From NCBI GenBank assembly GCA_964595485.1, contig CAZQQN010000019.1, positions 1-49,934 of the forward strand: a stretch of DNA of 49,934 nt, in the 5' to 3' direction. The notes below the pieces were generated by a model. It ran no database searches. It saw only the letters and a program-made list of their open reading frames with translations, and was not told the origin of the DNA. Both the position numbers and the translations under genes were made by a program. The stretch comes from CAZQQN01 sp964595485 (lineage in GTDB: Bacteria > Bacteroidota > Bacteroidia > CAILMK01 > CAYYUA01). Shown here in pieces: positions 26,801 to 34,949 of this stretch; the stretch's first letter is position 1, and each line of letters begins with the position of its first letter.

Positions 26801-28811
26801 GGGACATTATAATCAATTTCTGACCACTAATCTGGATAACTTAAATTTTAACAGTGCAAACAGGGATTTAGAATTTACCCGAAAAACAGCCGGCAGATTT
26901 GATATAAAATCGACAGGTTCCAATCAATCTGGCTTCCATATCCGTTATGAGGGGCCAAGACTTTTTTTCGGAGGTGCCAAAACCGGTATTTACATCCTGG
27001 CCATAAATCCAAATACCCATGCAAGGTTCAATTATCCGAGCCCTTACAATGAAGGTCCCAATCGAGCTCCTGATCCTAAAACTCCTAAAAACGACACATC
27101 AAGCGGAGTTTATGCTTTTAGCTGGGGAGGGCCAGGCTCAGTAGACACCTCTATTGTAGAGGATTTTATTGACCATGTTGACTCTATCCCGGATGGTTAC
27201 ACTGTAATTGCTTTTACAGCTGATAACCATGCTATTCCTTATTTACCTGCTAAGTTTTACAAGGCCATGGAAAAACTTGGAAGCGGTAAAATAAGGCAAA
27301 TAGGGGAAGGATGGCCATACATTCTGCTTGGCAAAAAAGGAGGCAAGCCACAGGAAGTTCAGGAAATCACTGCTGATACAAGCCTGCCGCTTGATCCTAA
27401 AAAACAAATCAGAAAAGCTGCCAAATCAATTTCTCCAATTTCAAAACGAGGTGAAATGACCTCAACGTTAATTGGCCCATCCAATAACTGGCAGGATGTG
27501 TTTTTAACCAAAAAACCAGTTAGCAACAGGATGGGTGATACCTCATTTCTCCAAGTAATAGGCGTTGATGCTGATGGCAAAAATAAAGTCCTTAGAAATA
27601 ACTTAAAAGCCGAAAATACCCATACTATCGATTCTATTGACGCTTCCCAATATCCTTTCTTAAAGCTAAATACCATCCTTGAAGATTCGGTAAATGCGAC
27701 ACCGCCAAGACCTGGTAAATGGTTAGTTCACTATGACTATGTCCCGGAAGGAAGCTTGAAACCAGGTATTGCTTACAATTTCTATAAAGATAGTTTACAA
27801 CAAGGGGATTCTATTAGGCTTAAATTTGCCTACCAGAATATTTCGGATTTTTCGATGGACAGCATTCTTGTTAATTACCAAATCAAGGATAATAACAACC
27901 AAAAGGTAGTTAGCTTTGATAAGCGATATAAATCACTTGGCCCCAAAGACACATTAGTAGCGGATACTTTTTTCTCAACCAAATCCCTTTCCGGAAACTA
28001 CAAGCTTAAGCTAACCATAAATCCCGATTTTGATCAAGCCGAAAGCTTTCTTTTCAATAACATCATTACTGAGAACTTTAATGTTACGGAAGATAATACG
28101 AACCCTGCGTTAGATGTAACATTTAATGGCCGGCATATCATGGACGGGGCCATTGTTTCTCCTCAGCCAAGGATCAAAATTACTTCCAAAGATGATAACC
28201 AGTACTTGTTAATGGATGATACAGCTAACATGGATATACTACTTAAAAGACCTGATGGCCGGGAGACCAAGTTAGATTACCAAGATAAGCTTGATTTTTA
28301 TCCTGCCGAAAATGGGGGAAGTAACGAAGCTACAGCCATTTATCAACCAGATGAGAAACTTGATAACGGTATATACCAGCTAAGGGTACAGTCTTCGGAT
28401 GAGAGTGGTAATCAGTCCGGTGAAAGGTTATATGAGAAGAACTTTGAGGTAATCAAAGAATCCACCATAACCAATTTATACCCTTATCCTAATCCATTTA
28501 CAAGCCGAATGCGGTTTGTATTCACCCTAACCGGGAGCCAGATACCGGATAAAATTAACATTCAGATTATGACTATCCGGGGTAAGGTTATTAAGGAAAT
28601 AAAGAAAACGGATTTGGGGCCGCTTAATATCGGTGTCAACAAAACCAATTATGTTTGGCACGGCAACGATGAATTTGGTGATCCTGTGGGGAATGGTGTG
28701 TACTTCTACAAAGTAAAAGCTTACCTGGACGGTGAAACAATTGAACATCGTAAAACCGCTGGCGACAAATTCTTTAAAAAGGGTATTGGAAAACTCTACC
28801 TCATGAGGTAG
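23805..28811 (+). CDS. porU2: PorU2-like C25 protease of the type IX secretion system
   Basis: The product has 1668 residues with a Sec signal (ends near FGSAQS). Residues about 430-750 form a gingipain-like C25 peptidase: His641 in YFGHGAAE and Cys672 in FSGCILG are the expected catalytic pair. After beta domains, residues about 1060-1190 resemble the interleukin-like EMT inducer (ILEI) domain (TGIYILAINP; GYTVIAFTADNH). A CARDB-like segment follows, and the C-terminus is FlgD-like (YPNPF near 1563, NGVYFYKVKA near 1632). The domain order matches proteins named PorU2, thought to act as sortase-like proteases at the cell surface. Its exact substrate is not known. It is followed by pabB after 23 bases. 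No other type IX genes lie in the window. Confidence 0.82.
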   Translation: MKNWLKLSFLAALWLPLFGSAQSITNDWINPGQTYFKVTITEKGIYKVNFQDLNKQTNTDLSTVDPKHFQVFRQGEEQPISIETNGDGTFDQGDYIEFYGKKNDGTLDSGLYQKPKQQPQAYTSLFTDEAAYFITWNPNVNGERFEVYENFQYGQFSPEKYFTKENINTLTNEYNDGDPIKQDNRALNLSYYTTGESFASKRINWFSSKTPQIASKNHYKSGPNPLLEIKFIGDSKLIDDNAPTSNIRYWHFTRVQFAGNLIDTARYDAYAQKVSKNKLDPNLLSSNNTIRLKSLNPNDSLRGDYSHASYIKLRYPRNFKLNGNASFKFALNYNKPSFYIPFKQYGKNNPILYDLSNGKKIYGKLNNQQFDVIVPGSNGEQSFYLTDSTNKKTVSAEKVEFKDYQKKISNNTEFLIISNQKLSQSAKAYKNYRQSSGFNTELVYVNNLYNSFSYGIEHHPLSIRYLLEYLTNANKQPDYLLLLGKGIQNNRIKEGNLKALDLVPTFGQPPSDNLFVKNLEPAENINLAFPVGRIPANNNQEVQAYLNKLKDYENSLKTAQSMGSKVWRKNLLHVAGGKNKKQNQRFSNYLNNYELIAKRGKMGGSAELISKTKSIPSDKTQKQFVIDEVNKGVSLLTYFGHGAAEILEVDIGNPEDYTQNKGNYPVFLFSGCILGNTYQEDPSIAKDYLINSNKGGVAWLAESSFSFENYLNNFTRDFYKSFADQEYGNNLGDIFLGTIENFKVKGQNRDYLNEMQILQKTVQGDPALEIYGPNKPDYQVKASLLGFKPQDPNTELDSFALEIGVENGGKAINDSIRLVINQIFSDRTQKEYDPIQVKAPIYRDTFLFYIKPDEQKFAGNNTFKVNIKTTGNTQEVTKRNNSAEIEKFFPSNGITPLFPRPYSIVNERSVTLEAQSNNLFIDEADYKFQIDTTPRFNSPVKKSSNTIKANTTVKWQTTLLPADSTVYYWRIKRDNNDGQQDWNQSSFMFIRNSPKGWAQGHYNQFLTTNLDNLNFNSANRDLEFTRKTAGRFDIKSTGSNQSGFHIRYEGPRLFFGGAKTGIYILAINPNTHARFNYPSPYNEGPNRAPDPKTPKNDTSSGVYAFSWGGPGSVDTSIVEDFIDHVDSIPDGYTVIAFTADNHAIPYLPAKFYKAMEKLGSGKIRQIGEGWPYILLGKKGGKPQEVQEITADTSLPLDPKKQIRKAAKSISPISKRGEMTSTLIGPSNNWQDVFLTKKPVSNRMGDTSFLQVIGVDADGKNKVLRNNLKAENTHTIDSIDASQYPFLKLNTILEDSVNATPPRPGKWLVHYDYVPEGSLKPGIAYNFYKDSLQQGDSIRLKFAYQNISDFSMDSILVNYQIKDNNNQKVVSFDKRYKSLGPKDTLVADTFFSTKSLSGNYKLKLTINPDFDQAESFLFNNIITENFNVTEDNTNPALDVTFNGRHIMDGAIVSPQPRIKITSKDDNQYLLMDDTANMDILLKRPDGRETKLDYQDKLDFYPAENGGSNEATAIYQPDEKLDNGIYQLRVQSSDESGNQSGERLYEKNFEVIKESTITNLYPYPNPFTSRMRFVFTLTGSQIPDKINIQIMTIRGKVIKEIKKTDLGPLNIGVNKTNYVWHGNDEFGDPVGNGVYFYKVKAYLDGETIEHRKTAGDKFFKKGIGKLYLMR

Positions 28812-28834
28812 TCAAAGATGAGGATTCTAACACG

Positions 28835-30157
28835 ATGAATCAGCAAACCTTCCAGTGGAACGGGCATCAGGCTATTATAAGGCAAAACATCCTCAAGATT
28901 CTTAAACAATACTCGGTCTTTTGCTTCCTTGATTCCAATGATTTTTATAATGAGAAACCCATCAATACAGCCCCGGAATTTCATACTTATGACCTTTTAG
29001 CCGGAGCTGGGGCCAAAAGTCGTATAACTTCCAATAACAATGAAGATGGTTTCAGGAAGCTGGAAAATTGTGCGGCAAACAACAATGATTGGCTTTTTGG
29101 CCATTTAGGATATGACCTCAAAAACGGTATTGAAAACCTTACGTCTAACAACCCGGATAACCATCAATTTGATGACCTTCATTTCTTTATCCCTGAATTA
29201 GTAATAAGCTTAAAAGGAAGTAACCTCACTATTTACGCCTCTGATCAGTCTAAGATTGAAGAAGTTCATAAGGAAGTGACAGCTTCTAACGGTGAACAGG
29301 AAAGTGAAAAGTCTTCTGCACTTCCTGCCGTGGATTTTCAAAACAAATTGACTAAATCAGATTATATAAAACGGGCGAATGCTTTAATTAACCACATTAT
29401 TGAAGGTAATATTTATGAGGTTAATTTTTGTCAGGAATTCTATGCTGAGGAAATAAACGTAAACCCGTTCAGCTTATTTTCAGCGCTAATGAAAGCCTCC
29501 CCAACACCATTTGCTTGTTTTTACCGTTATGACTGTCATTATACCATCTCAGCCAGTATGGAGCGCTTCCTTAAAAAATCTGGTAATCAGATAATCTCCC
29601 AGCCTATTAAGGGTACAATTCAGCGGGGAAAAACTTTAAAAGAGGATGAGGCATTTAAGGAGGAATTGCAGCAGGACTCTAAAGAAAGAGCGGAAAACGT
29701 AATGATCGTGGACCTGGTCCGGAATGATTTGGCTAAAACTGCTAAAACCGGTAGTGTAACCGTAAATGAATTGTTTGGCATCTATTCATTTCCTACTGTC
29801 CATCAGATGATAAGTACCATCTCTTCTGAACTAAAACCCCAGTTTCACGGAGTCCAGGCATTGAAACAAGCGTTTCCGATGGGATCTATGACAGGTGCTC
29901 CAAAAATTAGCGCTATGAAACTGATCGAGGAACATGAAAACTTTAAAAGAGGTGTTTTTTCAGGGGCTGTTGGCTACATTACTCCTGATGGTGATTATGA
30001 CTTTAACGTGATAATCCGAAGCTTTCTTTACAACGAAAAATTAAAATACTTATCTCTGCCGGTAGGTTCAGCAATAACCTATGACTCAGACCCTGAAGCG
30101 GAATTTGAAGAATGCATGGTAAAAATCGCAAAACTCAAAGAAGCCTTAGAAAAGTAA
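28835..30157 (+). CDS. pabB: Aminodeoxychorismate synthase component I
   Basis: This 440-residue member of the anthranilate/ADC synthase component I family makes 4-amino-4-deoxychorismate, the precursor of p-aminobenzoate and folate. The chorismate-binding motifs are present: SASMERFL, QPIKGTI with K259 (the lysine that distinguishes PabB, which forms a covalent intermediate, from TrpE with alanine), RNDL, GSMTGAPK and DFNVIIRSF. Length is normal for the form without a fused lyase. The glutaminase partner (PabA) is not in the window. The start at 28835 is 23 bases after the PorU2-like gene. The gene converges on ftsB with a 15-base gap. Confidence 0.92.
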   Translation: MNQQTFQWNGHQAIIRQNILKILKQYSVFCFLDSNDFYNEKPINTAPEFHTYDLLAGAGAKSRITSNNNEDGFRKLENCAANNNDWLFGHLGYDLKNGIENLTSNNPDNHQFDDLHFFIPELVISLKGSNLTIYASDQSKIEEVHKEVTASNGEQESEKSSALPAVDFQNKLTKSDYIKRANALINHIIEGNIYEVNFCQEFYAEEINVNPFSLFSALMKASPTPFACFYRYDCHYTISASMERFLKKSGNQIISQPIKGTIQRGKTLKEDEAFKEELQQDSKERAENVMIVDLVRNDLAKTAKTGSVTVNELFGIYSFPTVHQMISTISSELKPQFHGVQALKQAFPMGSMTGAPKISAMKLIEEHENFKRGVFSGAVGYITPDGDYDFNVIIRSFLYNEKLKYLSLPVGSAITYDSDPEAEFEECMVKIAKLKEALEK

Positions 30158-30166
30158 AATTGCCGG

Positions 30167-30184
30167 AAAAAGCTATTGCTTTTT
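30167..30184. terminator. Small hairpin between convergent pabB and ftsB
   Basis: AAAAAGC, TATT, GCTTTTT at 30167-30184 is a 7-bp stem, mostly A-T, which reads on both strands and overlaps the end of ftsB. It may act as a weak bidirectional terminator. The evidence is slight. Confidence 0.3.
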
Positions 30185-30469
30185 ATCAACTATTACATAA
30201 AGGTCTTCATCAGGTTTCTTCATGTAATATTTTTCACGGGCAAACCTTTCAAGCGTTTCACTGCTTTTAAACAAATTCTTCCTAGCTTGCTTGGTTTCTT
30301 TCATCTTTTGAAGGTAGTAAGCTTTTTCTTCCTGTAGCTTATTAAGCTTGACAGATTTATTCACCAAGTGAATGAAATTATTGCTATCGAAAAAAGTCAT
30401 CCATACAAGGATAATAGCGGTGACAATGAAGTACTTATTTTTTAAGATAGCAAGGTATTTCTTGTCCAT
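30173..30469 (-). CDS. ftsB: FtsB/DivIC-family cell division protein
   Basis: The 98-residue protein has one membrane segment near residues 12-29 and then a charged coiled-coil region (residues 33-70), followed by ERFAREKYYMKKPDEDLYVI, the conserved end of the FtsB/DivIC family. It should be a bitopic inner-membrane protein that joins FtsL and FtsQ in the division complex. It lies downstream of eno, the same neighbourhood as in many bacteria, which supports the assignment. The sequence is too short to separate FtsB from DivIC. A promoter (TTG at 30515-30517 and TACCTTTG at 30486-30493) suggests it can also be expressed separately from eno. Confidence 0.8.
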   Translation of the reverse strand: MDKKYLAILKNKYFIVTAIILVWMTFFDSNNFIHLVNKSVKLNKLQEEKAYYLQKMKETKQARKNLFKSSETLERFAREKYYMKKPDEDLYVIVDKKQ

Positions 30470-30485
30470 AAATCAAACCTTTTCC

Positions 30486-30517
30486 CAAAGGTAATAAGAT
30501 TTACCTGGGTTGAACAA
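30486..30517 (-). promoter_or_regulatory. Candidate promoter for ftsB
   Basis: On the minus strand a TTG (30515-30517) is followed after 21 bases by TACCTTTG (30486-30493), which fits the Bacteroidota -33/-7 pattern. The start codon is only 17 bases downstream of the -7 element, so the leader is short. Confidence 0.5.
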
Positions 30518-30591
30518 GAAAAGGTAAAATGAAAATACTCGTCTCAAATGAAAACCGTCAGGCTAATACTAAATTCTAAGTAGCTATCTGG

Positions 30592-31878
30592 TTATTCAAA
30601 AGCCAGGAATTTTCCGGCATAAACTGCTTGATCACCTAAATCCTCCTCTATTCGGATTAACTGGTTATATTTAGCGATGCGATCAGTCCTGGAAAGGGAG
30701 CCCGTTTTTATTTGACCCGTATTCAAAGCCACAGCTAAATCAGCAATGAAAGTGTCTTCCGTTTCTCCTGACCTGTGACTTATAATAGAAGTCCAGCCAT
30801 TCTGAACCGCCATATTAACAGCTTCAACAGTTTCTGAGAGGGTACCTATTTGGTTAAATTTAATCAAAATCGAGTTAGCCGATTTTTCATTTAGTCCCCT
30901 TTTTAGTCGCTCAGTATTGGTGACGAAAAAGTCATCCCCAACGAGCTGTACTTTATGCCCTAATTGGTTAGTGAGATTACTCCAACCTTCCCAATCATTC
31001 TCATCCAGCGGATCTTCAATAGAGGCTATGGGGTATTGGTCTACCCATTTATTCCAATAATCAGCCATTTCCTTCGCTGTTAACTCAGCGCCAGTAGATT
31101 TATGAAAATGGTAAACACCTTTTTCACTATTGTAAAATTCGGATGAAGCAGCATCAAGTGCAATTTTGATATCTTTACCCGGTTCAAAGCCAGCCTCCCG
31201 GATTGCCTTAATAATTGTTTCAACCGCTTCTTCGTTGGATTTCAGATCTGGTGCAAACCCCCCTTCATCTCCAACATTGGTGGAATGACCACCTTCTTTT
31301 AGCACCGCTTTCAAACTATAAAAAACCTCCGTTCCCATTCGCAATGCTTCACTAAAATATTCAGCATTGACCGGCATGATCATAAATTCCTGGAAATCTG
31401 TTTTATTGTCCGCATGTGCGCCTCCATTGAGGATATTCATCATAGGAACCGGCAAAACATGGGCTCCAACACCACCTAAGTATTGATAAAGAGGTAACCC
31501 GGCTTCTGAAGCGCCAGCTCGTGCTACGGCCAGGGAAACCCCGAGTATAGCATTGGCTCCTAATTTCCCTTTGTTATCGGTACCATCGAGTTCTATCATA
31601 CACTGATCAATGGCACTTTGTTGAAATACGTCAAATTCAAAAATTTTGGGAGCTATGATTTCGTTGACATTCTTTACCGCTTGATGTACCGATTTGCCCC
31701 GGTAAAAATCATTTTGCCCATCTCTTAATTCAACAGCTTCAAATTCACCGGTTGAGGCACCCGAAGGAACAGCAGCACTTTCAACAATGCCATTTTCTGT
31801 AATGACCTCTACTTCAACCGTAGGTGTCCCTCTGGAATCTAAAACTTGACGGGCTAAAATTTCTGCAAAATAACTCAT
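30592..31878 (-). CDS. eno: Enolase
   Basis: This 428-residue cytoplasmic enzyme interconverts 2-phosphoglycerate and phosphoenolpyruvate in glycolysis. The N-terminus FAEILARQVLDSRGTPTVEVE and the magnesium and catalytic regions are intact: NVGDEGGFAP, SIEDPLDENDW, QLVGDDFFVTN, and SHRSGETEDTFIADLAV. The longest frame starts 17 codons earlier at 31929, but the ATG at 31878 gives the standard enolase N-terminus, so it is chosen. Upstream is carA and downstream ftsB, an order common in Bacteroidota. No promoter was seen in the 61-base gap behind carA. Confidence 0.97.
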   Translation of the reverse strand: MSYFAEILARQVLDSRGTPTVEVEVITENGIVESAAVPSGASTGEFEAVELRDGQNDFYRGKSVHQAVKNVNEIIAPKIFEFDVFQQSAIDQCMIELDGTDNKGKLGANAILGVSLAVARAGASEAGLPLYQYLGGVGAHVLPVPMMNILNGGAHADNKTDFQEFMIMPVNAEYFSEALRMGTEVFYSLKAVLKEGGHSTNVGDEGGFAPDLKSNEEAVETIIKAIREAGFEPGKDIKIALDAASSEFYNSEKGVYHFHKSTGAELTAKEMADYWNKWVDQYPIASIEDPLDENDWEGWSNLTNQLGHKVQLVGDDFFVTNTERLKRGLNEKSANSILIKFNQIGTLSETVEAVNMAVQNGWTSIISHRSGETEDTFIADLAVALNTGQIKTGSLSRTDRIAKYNQLIRIEEDLGDQAVYAGKFLAFE

Positions 31879-31939
31879 AAGGTGTTTTTTTAAAAGGTAT
31901 TCAAAAAATTGAGAGTAAGGGCATGCCAATCAAAATTTA

Positions 31940-33058
31940 TTATACGACTGCTCCACTACCCTTTTGCAACATTTTATGGAATTGATCGAATAAATACCTT
32001 GCGTCATGGGGACCCGGTGACGCTTCAGGATGGTATTGAATTGAGAAGGCGTCCTTCGTTTTACTTCGCAAGCCTTCAATAGAGTGGTCATTAAGGTTAA
32101 TATGGGTAACCTCGAGGTCCGAATGTTCCTCAACCGATTTTTGATCTACAGCAAAGCCATGATTCTGAGAGGTTATTTCACAACGTTGGCTAATCAGGTT
32201 TTTCACCGGGTGGTTAATACCCCGGTGTCCATTGTGCATTTTGTAAGTATCGCAATCCATTGCTAAAGCAAACAGCTGGTGCCCCAGGCAAATACCAAAG
32301 AATGGTTTTTCGGAACTTAACATGCCTTTTGCAGTATCAATGGCATAGTGGATTGCAGCGGGGTCTCCGGGACCATTTGATACGAAATAACCATCCGGCT
32401 GCCATTCATTGATCGTTTGAAAATCGCTTTTAGCCGGGAAAACTTTCAAATAGCAGTCTCTTTCAAGTAATTGATCCAATATGGTGGATTTAATCCCAAG
32501 ATCCAGAACGGCTACGCGATATTTGGCATCCGGGTTACCCTTTGTAAAGGCTTCTTGGGTCGTTACGTCAGTTGAAAGTTCCAGCCCTTCCATACTGGGG
32601 GTTTTGCTAAGAATCTGTTTTAGATCATCAATGTTGGTATTTTCAGATGAAATGACGGCATTCATTGCTCCTTTTTCCCTAACATGCTTGACCAGTGCCC
32701 TTGTATCAATGCCAGCAATTCCGACAAGGACATTGTCCTTCAGGAATTCACTTAAGGATTTATCTCCCATATGGCGCGAAAATAACTCTGAAAAATTTCG
32801 ACAAACAAGACCATTGATCTGAGGGGCACCGGATTCACTTTCAGCGAGTCTAACCCCGTAATTCCCTATATGAACGTTAGTCATAGTCATAATTTGTCCA
32901 TAATACGAAGGGTCTGTAAAAATTTCCTGGTAGCCAGTCATACCAGTATTATAACATACCTCACCCGTAGTAGTGCCAATCTTTCCCACAGGATGACCCC
33001 AGAATCGAGTACCATCCTGCAACAAAATAACAGCATTGTTATGACTATGATCATTCAT
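31940..33058 (-). CDS. carA: Carbamoyl-phosphate synthase small chain
   Basis: This 372-residue glutaminase subunit releases ammonia from glutamine for carbamoyl phosphate synthesis (arginine and pyrimidines). The N-terminal CPSase small domain is recognisable by GTRFWGHPVG and TGMTGYQEI. The class I glutaminase domain holds Cys257 in FFGICLGHQ and the His/Glu of QYHPEASPGP. Length is normal. The large subunit carB is not in the window. It lies 120 bases after rplQ, beyond the terminator at 33114-33155, so it should have its own promoter, but none matches the TAnnTTTG consensus clearly (TCGGTTTG at 33091-33098 is one mismatch off). Confidence 0.96.
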   Translation of the reverse strand: MNDHSHNNAVILLQDGTRFWGHPVGKIGTTTGEVCYNTGMTGYQEIFTDPSYYGQIMTMTNVHIGNYGVRLAESESGAPQINGLVCRNFSELFSRHMGDKSLSEFLKDNVLVGIAGIDTRALVKHVREKGAMNAVISSENTNIDDLKQILSKTPSMEGLELSTDVTTQEAFTKGNPDAKYRVAVLDLGIKSTILDQLLERDCYLKVFPAKSDFQTINEWQPDGYFVSNGPGDPAAIHYAIDTAKGMLSSEKPFFGICLGHQLFALAMDCDTYKMHNGHRGINHPVKNLISQRCEITSQNHGFAVDQKSVEEHSDLEVTHINLNDHSIEGLRSKTKDAFSIQYHPEASPGPHDARYLFDQFHKMLQKGSGAVV

Positions 33059-33113
33059 AAAAGGTCATTTTATAATTATAAAAAATTAGACAAACCGAAA
33101 CCATTTTTTGAGC

Positions 33114-33155
33114 AAAAAAAAAGGATAAAGCAAGCAATGCCCTATCCTTTTTTTT
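33114..33155 (-). terminator. Terminator at the end of the ribosomal gene cluster
   Basis: An A run plus GGATA (to 33127) pairs with TATCC plus a T run (33143-33155) across a 15-base loop, giving a 13-bp stem. On the minus strand it is followed by a long T tract. It lies 23 bases after the rplQ stop and separates rplQ from carA. The A and T runs also make it bidirectional in principle. Confidence 0.75.
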
Positions 33156-33178
33156 ATACCTATACTTATCAAAGTTTA

Positions 33179-33925
33179 CTATTCTTTATTGGTGTCAGTT
33201 TCATCTCCCCCTTCTTTTTGATCCTTGTCCGATTCATCATGTCCCTGATCATTATCCCCGGGTTGTTCCTCACTTTGATCCTCTTCTCCAGTTTGGGCTT
33301 CCTCGGTGGGTGAAGGTTCTTCGTTCGTTTGATTCTCATGCTGATCGGTGGCTTCCTGGTGATGATCTGTACCGTCAGCAGATTCTTCTTGGCTTTCAGA
33401 AGCAGCAGCGGTTTCTTTTCCACTTGAATCTTGACCCTCACCTTCAGTGGCGGTACCCGTCACTTCTTCGCCAGCTTTTTGCTCTTCCGAGGCAGATTTC
33501 TTGGAGCCTCCTCTTCTTCTTCGCTTGCGCTTGCGACCTGATTTCGCTTTTTCTTCAAGCAGATTTTCATTAAAATCAACCAACTCGATCATGGCCATTT
33601 CAGCATTATCACCCAGCCTACTGCCAAGCTTAATAATCCTTGTATAACCACCGGGCCTATCACCGACTTTATCAGCAACGGTAATAAAGAGCTCTTTAAC
33701 GGCTTCTTTATCTCCCAAATCACTGAAAGCCATCCTTCTGGAGTGAGTATTATCATATTTCGCACGGGTAATAATCGGCTCAACCCACTTACGTAGGGCC
33801 TTGGCTTTAGGCAGGGTCGTTTTAATCCGCTTGTGAGTAATTAAGGAATTAGCCAAGTTTGATAACATGGCCTTCCTGTGCGAAGATTTTCTGTTAAGAT
33901 GATTAATTTTCTTTCCGTGTCTCAT
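33179..33925 (-). CDS. rplQ: 50S ribosomal protein L17 with long acidic tail
   Basis: Residues 1-120 are a normal L17 (MRHGKKINHLNRKSSHR, then GGYTRIIKLGSRLGDNAEMA). A basic patch (GRKRKRRRRGG) follows near 130. Residues 140-248 are low-complexity and very rich in Glu, Asp, Gln, Ser and Thr. E. coli L17 has 127 residues; the whole here is 248. The tail is probably disordered. Whether it works outside the ribosome is unknown. It is the last gene of the ribosomal cluster, 5 bases after rpoA, with the terminator at 33114-33155 behind it. The tail is translated in one clean frame, so it is not a read error visible in the sequence. Confidence 0.93.
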   Translation of the reverse strand: MRHGKKINHLNRKSSHRKAMLSNLANSLITHKRIKTTLPKAKALRKWVEPIITRAKYDNTHSRRMAFSDLGDKEAVKELFITVADKVGDRPGGYTRIIKLGSRLGDNAEMAMIELVDFNENLLEEKAKSGRKRKRRRRGGSKKSASEEQKAGEEVTGTATEGEGQDSSGKETAAASESQEESADGTDHHQEATDQHENQTNEEPSPTEEAQTGEEDQSEEQPGDNDQGHDESDKDQKEGGDETDTNKE

Positions 33926-33930
33926 TAAAC

Positions 33931-34938
33931 TTAATCTTCATCGAGGTTATACTTGGAAACATCCATGCCGAAAGTTAGACCTTTTTCACGAACTAAATCT
34001 TCCAATTCGGAAAGGGATTTTTTACCAAAGTTTCTAAATTTCAAGAGGTCTGCGACATCGTTACTAACAAGATCACCAAGGGTTTGAATATTGGCTGCCC
34101 TAAGGCAATTATAAGCACGAACGGATAAGTCCAGATCAGTTAAAGGCGTTTTCAAAAGCTTCCGCATGTGGAGGTAATCTTCATCCACAAGCTCATCATC
34201 TCCTTTAGCTTGTTCTTCAACAGTAATGTTTTCATCAGAAAATAACATGAAATGCTGAATAAGGATCTTGGCACCTTCTTTCAATGCTTCTTCAGGATGA
34301 ATAGAGCCATCTGTAGAAATAGTAAGGAGCAGTTTCTCAAAATTAGTGGTCTGCCCAACCCGCGTATCTTCTACCTGGTACTTAACCCTTTTAATAGGAG
34401 AGAAAGTAGCATCCATAGGAATAAGGCCTATGGGAGCTTCTTCTGGCTTATTCTCTTCAGCGGGGACAAAACCACGACCTTTTTGAACAGTAAGTTCAAT
34501 TTCAAGGTTAACGGAAGGCTCCATATTACAGATAACCATGTCAGGATTCAACACCTGGAAGTTATTGGAAGCCTTACTAATGTCATTGCCTGTAAAGGTA
34601 TCCTGATTTTTAGTACTAATATGAATAGTTTCTTCCTCTTCTTCACCTACTTTCTTTAAGCGGATTTGTTTAAGGTTTAAAACTATCTCTACCACGTCTT
34701 CTTTAACACCATCAATACTGGAGAATTCATGGCTTACGTCAGGTATTTTAAGCGTGGTAATAGCGTAACCTTCTAGTGAGGAAAGCAGTGTCCTTCTAAG
34801 AGAATTTCCTACTGTAACGCCATACCCAACTTCTAATGGACCAAACTCGAAAGTGCCCTCAAAATCTGAGGACTTTTGCATTACCACATTTTCAGGCTTT
34901 TGAAAATCCATGGTTGGTAGGGAATTATTATCTGTCAT
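33931..34938 (-). CDS. rpoA: RNA polymerase alpha subunit
   Basis: The 335-residue alpha subunit dimerises to start polymerase assembly. The N-terminal domain has GYGVTVGNSLRRTLLSSLEG, and the C-terminal domain after residue 265 has the helix-hairpin-helix DLDLSVRAYNCLRAAN and FGKKSLSELEDL for binding upstream promoter DNA and regulators. Length and order are normal. It lies 11 bases after rpsD and 5 before rplQ. Expression is probably from the infA promoter or the long upstream transcript. Confidence 0.97.
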   Translation of the reverse strand: MTDNNSLPTMDFQKPENVVMQKSSDFEGTFEFGPLEVGYGVTVGNSLRRTLLSSLEGYAITTLKIPDVSHEFSSIDGVKEDVVEIVLNLKQIRLKKVGEEEEETIHISTKNQDTFTGNDISKASNNFQVLNPDMVICNMEPSVNLEIELTVQKGRGFVPAEENKPEEAPIGLIPMDATFSPIKRVKYQVEDTRVGQTTNFEKLLLTISTDGSIHPEEALKEGAKILIQHFMLFSDENITVEEQAKGDDELVDEDYLHMRKLLKTPLTDLDLSVRAYNCLRAANIQTLGDLVSNDVADLLKFRNFGKKSLSELEDLVREKGLTFGMDVSKYNLDED

Positions 34939-34949
34939 AAGGCCTTGGG

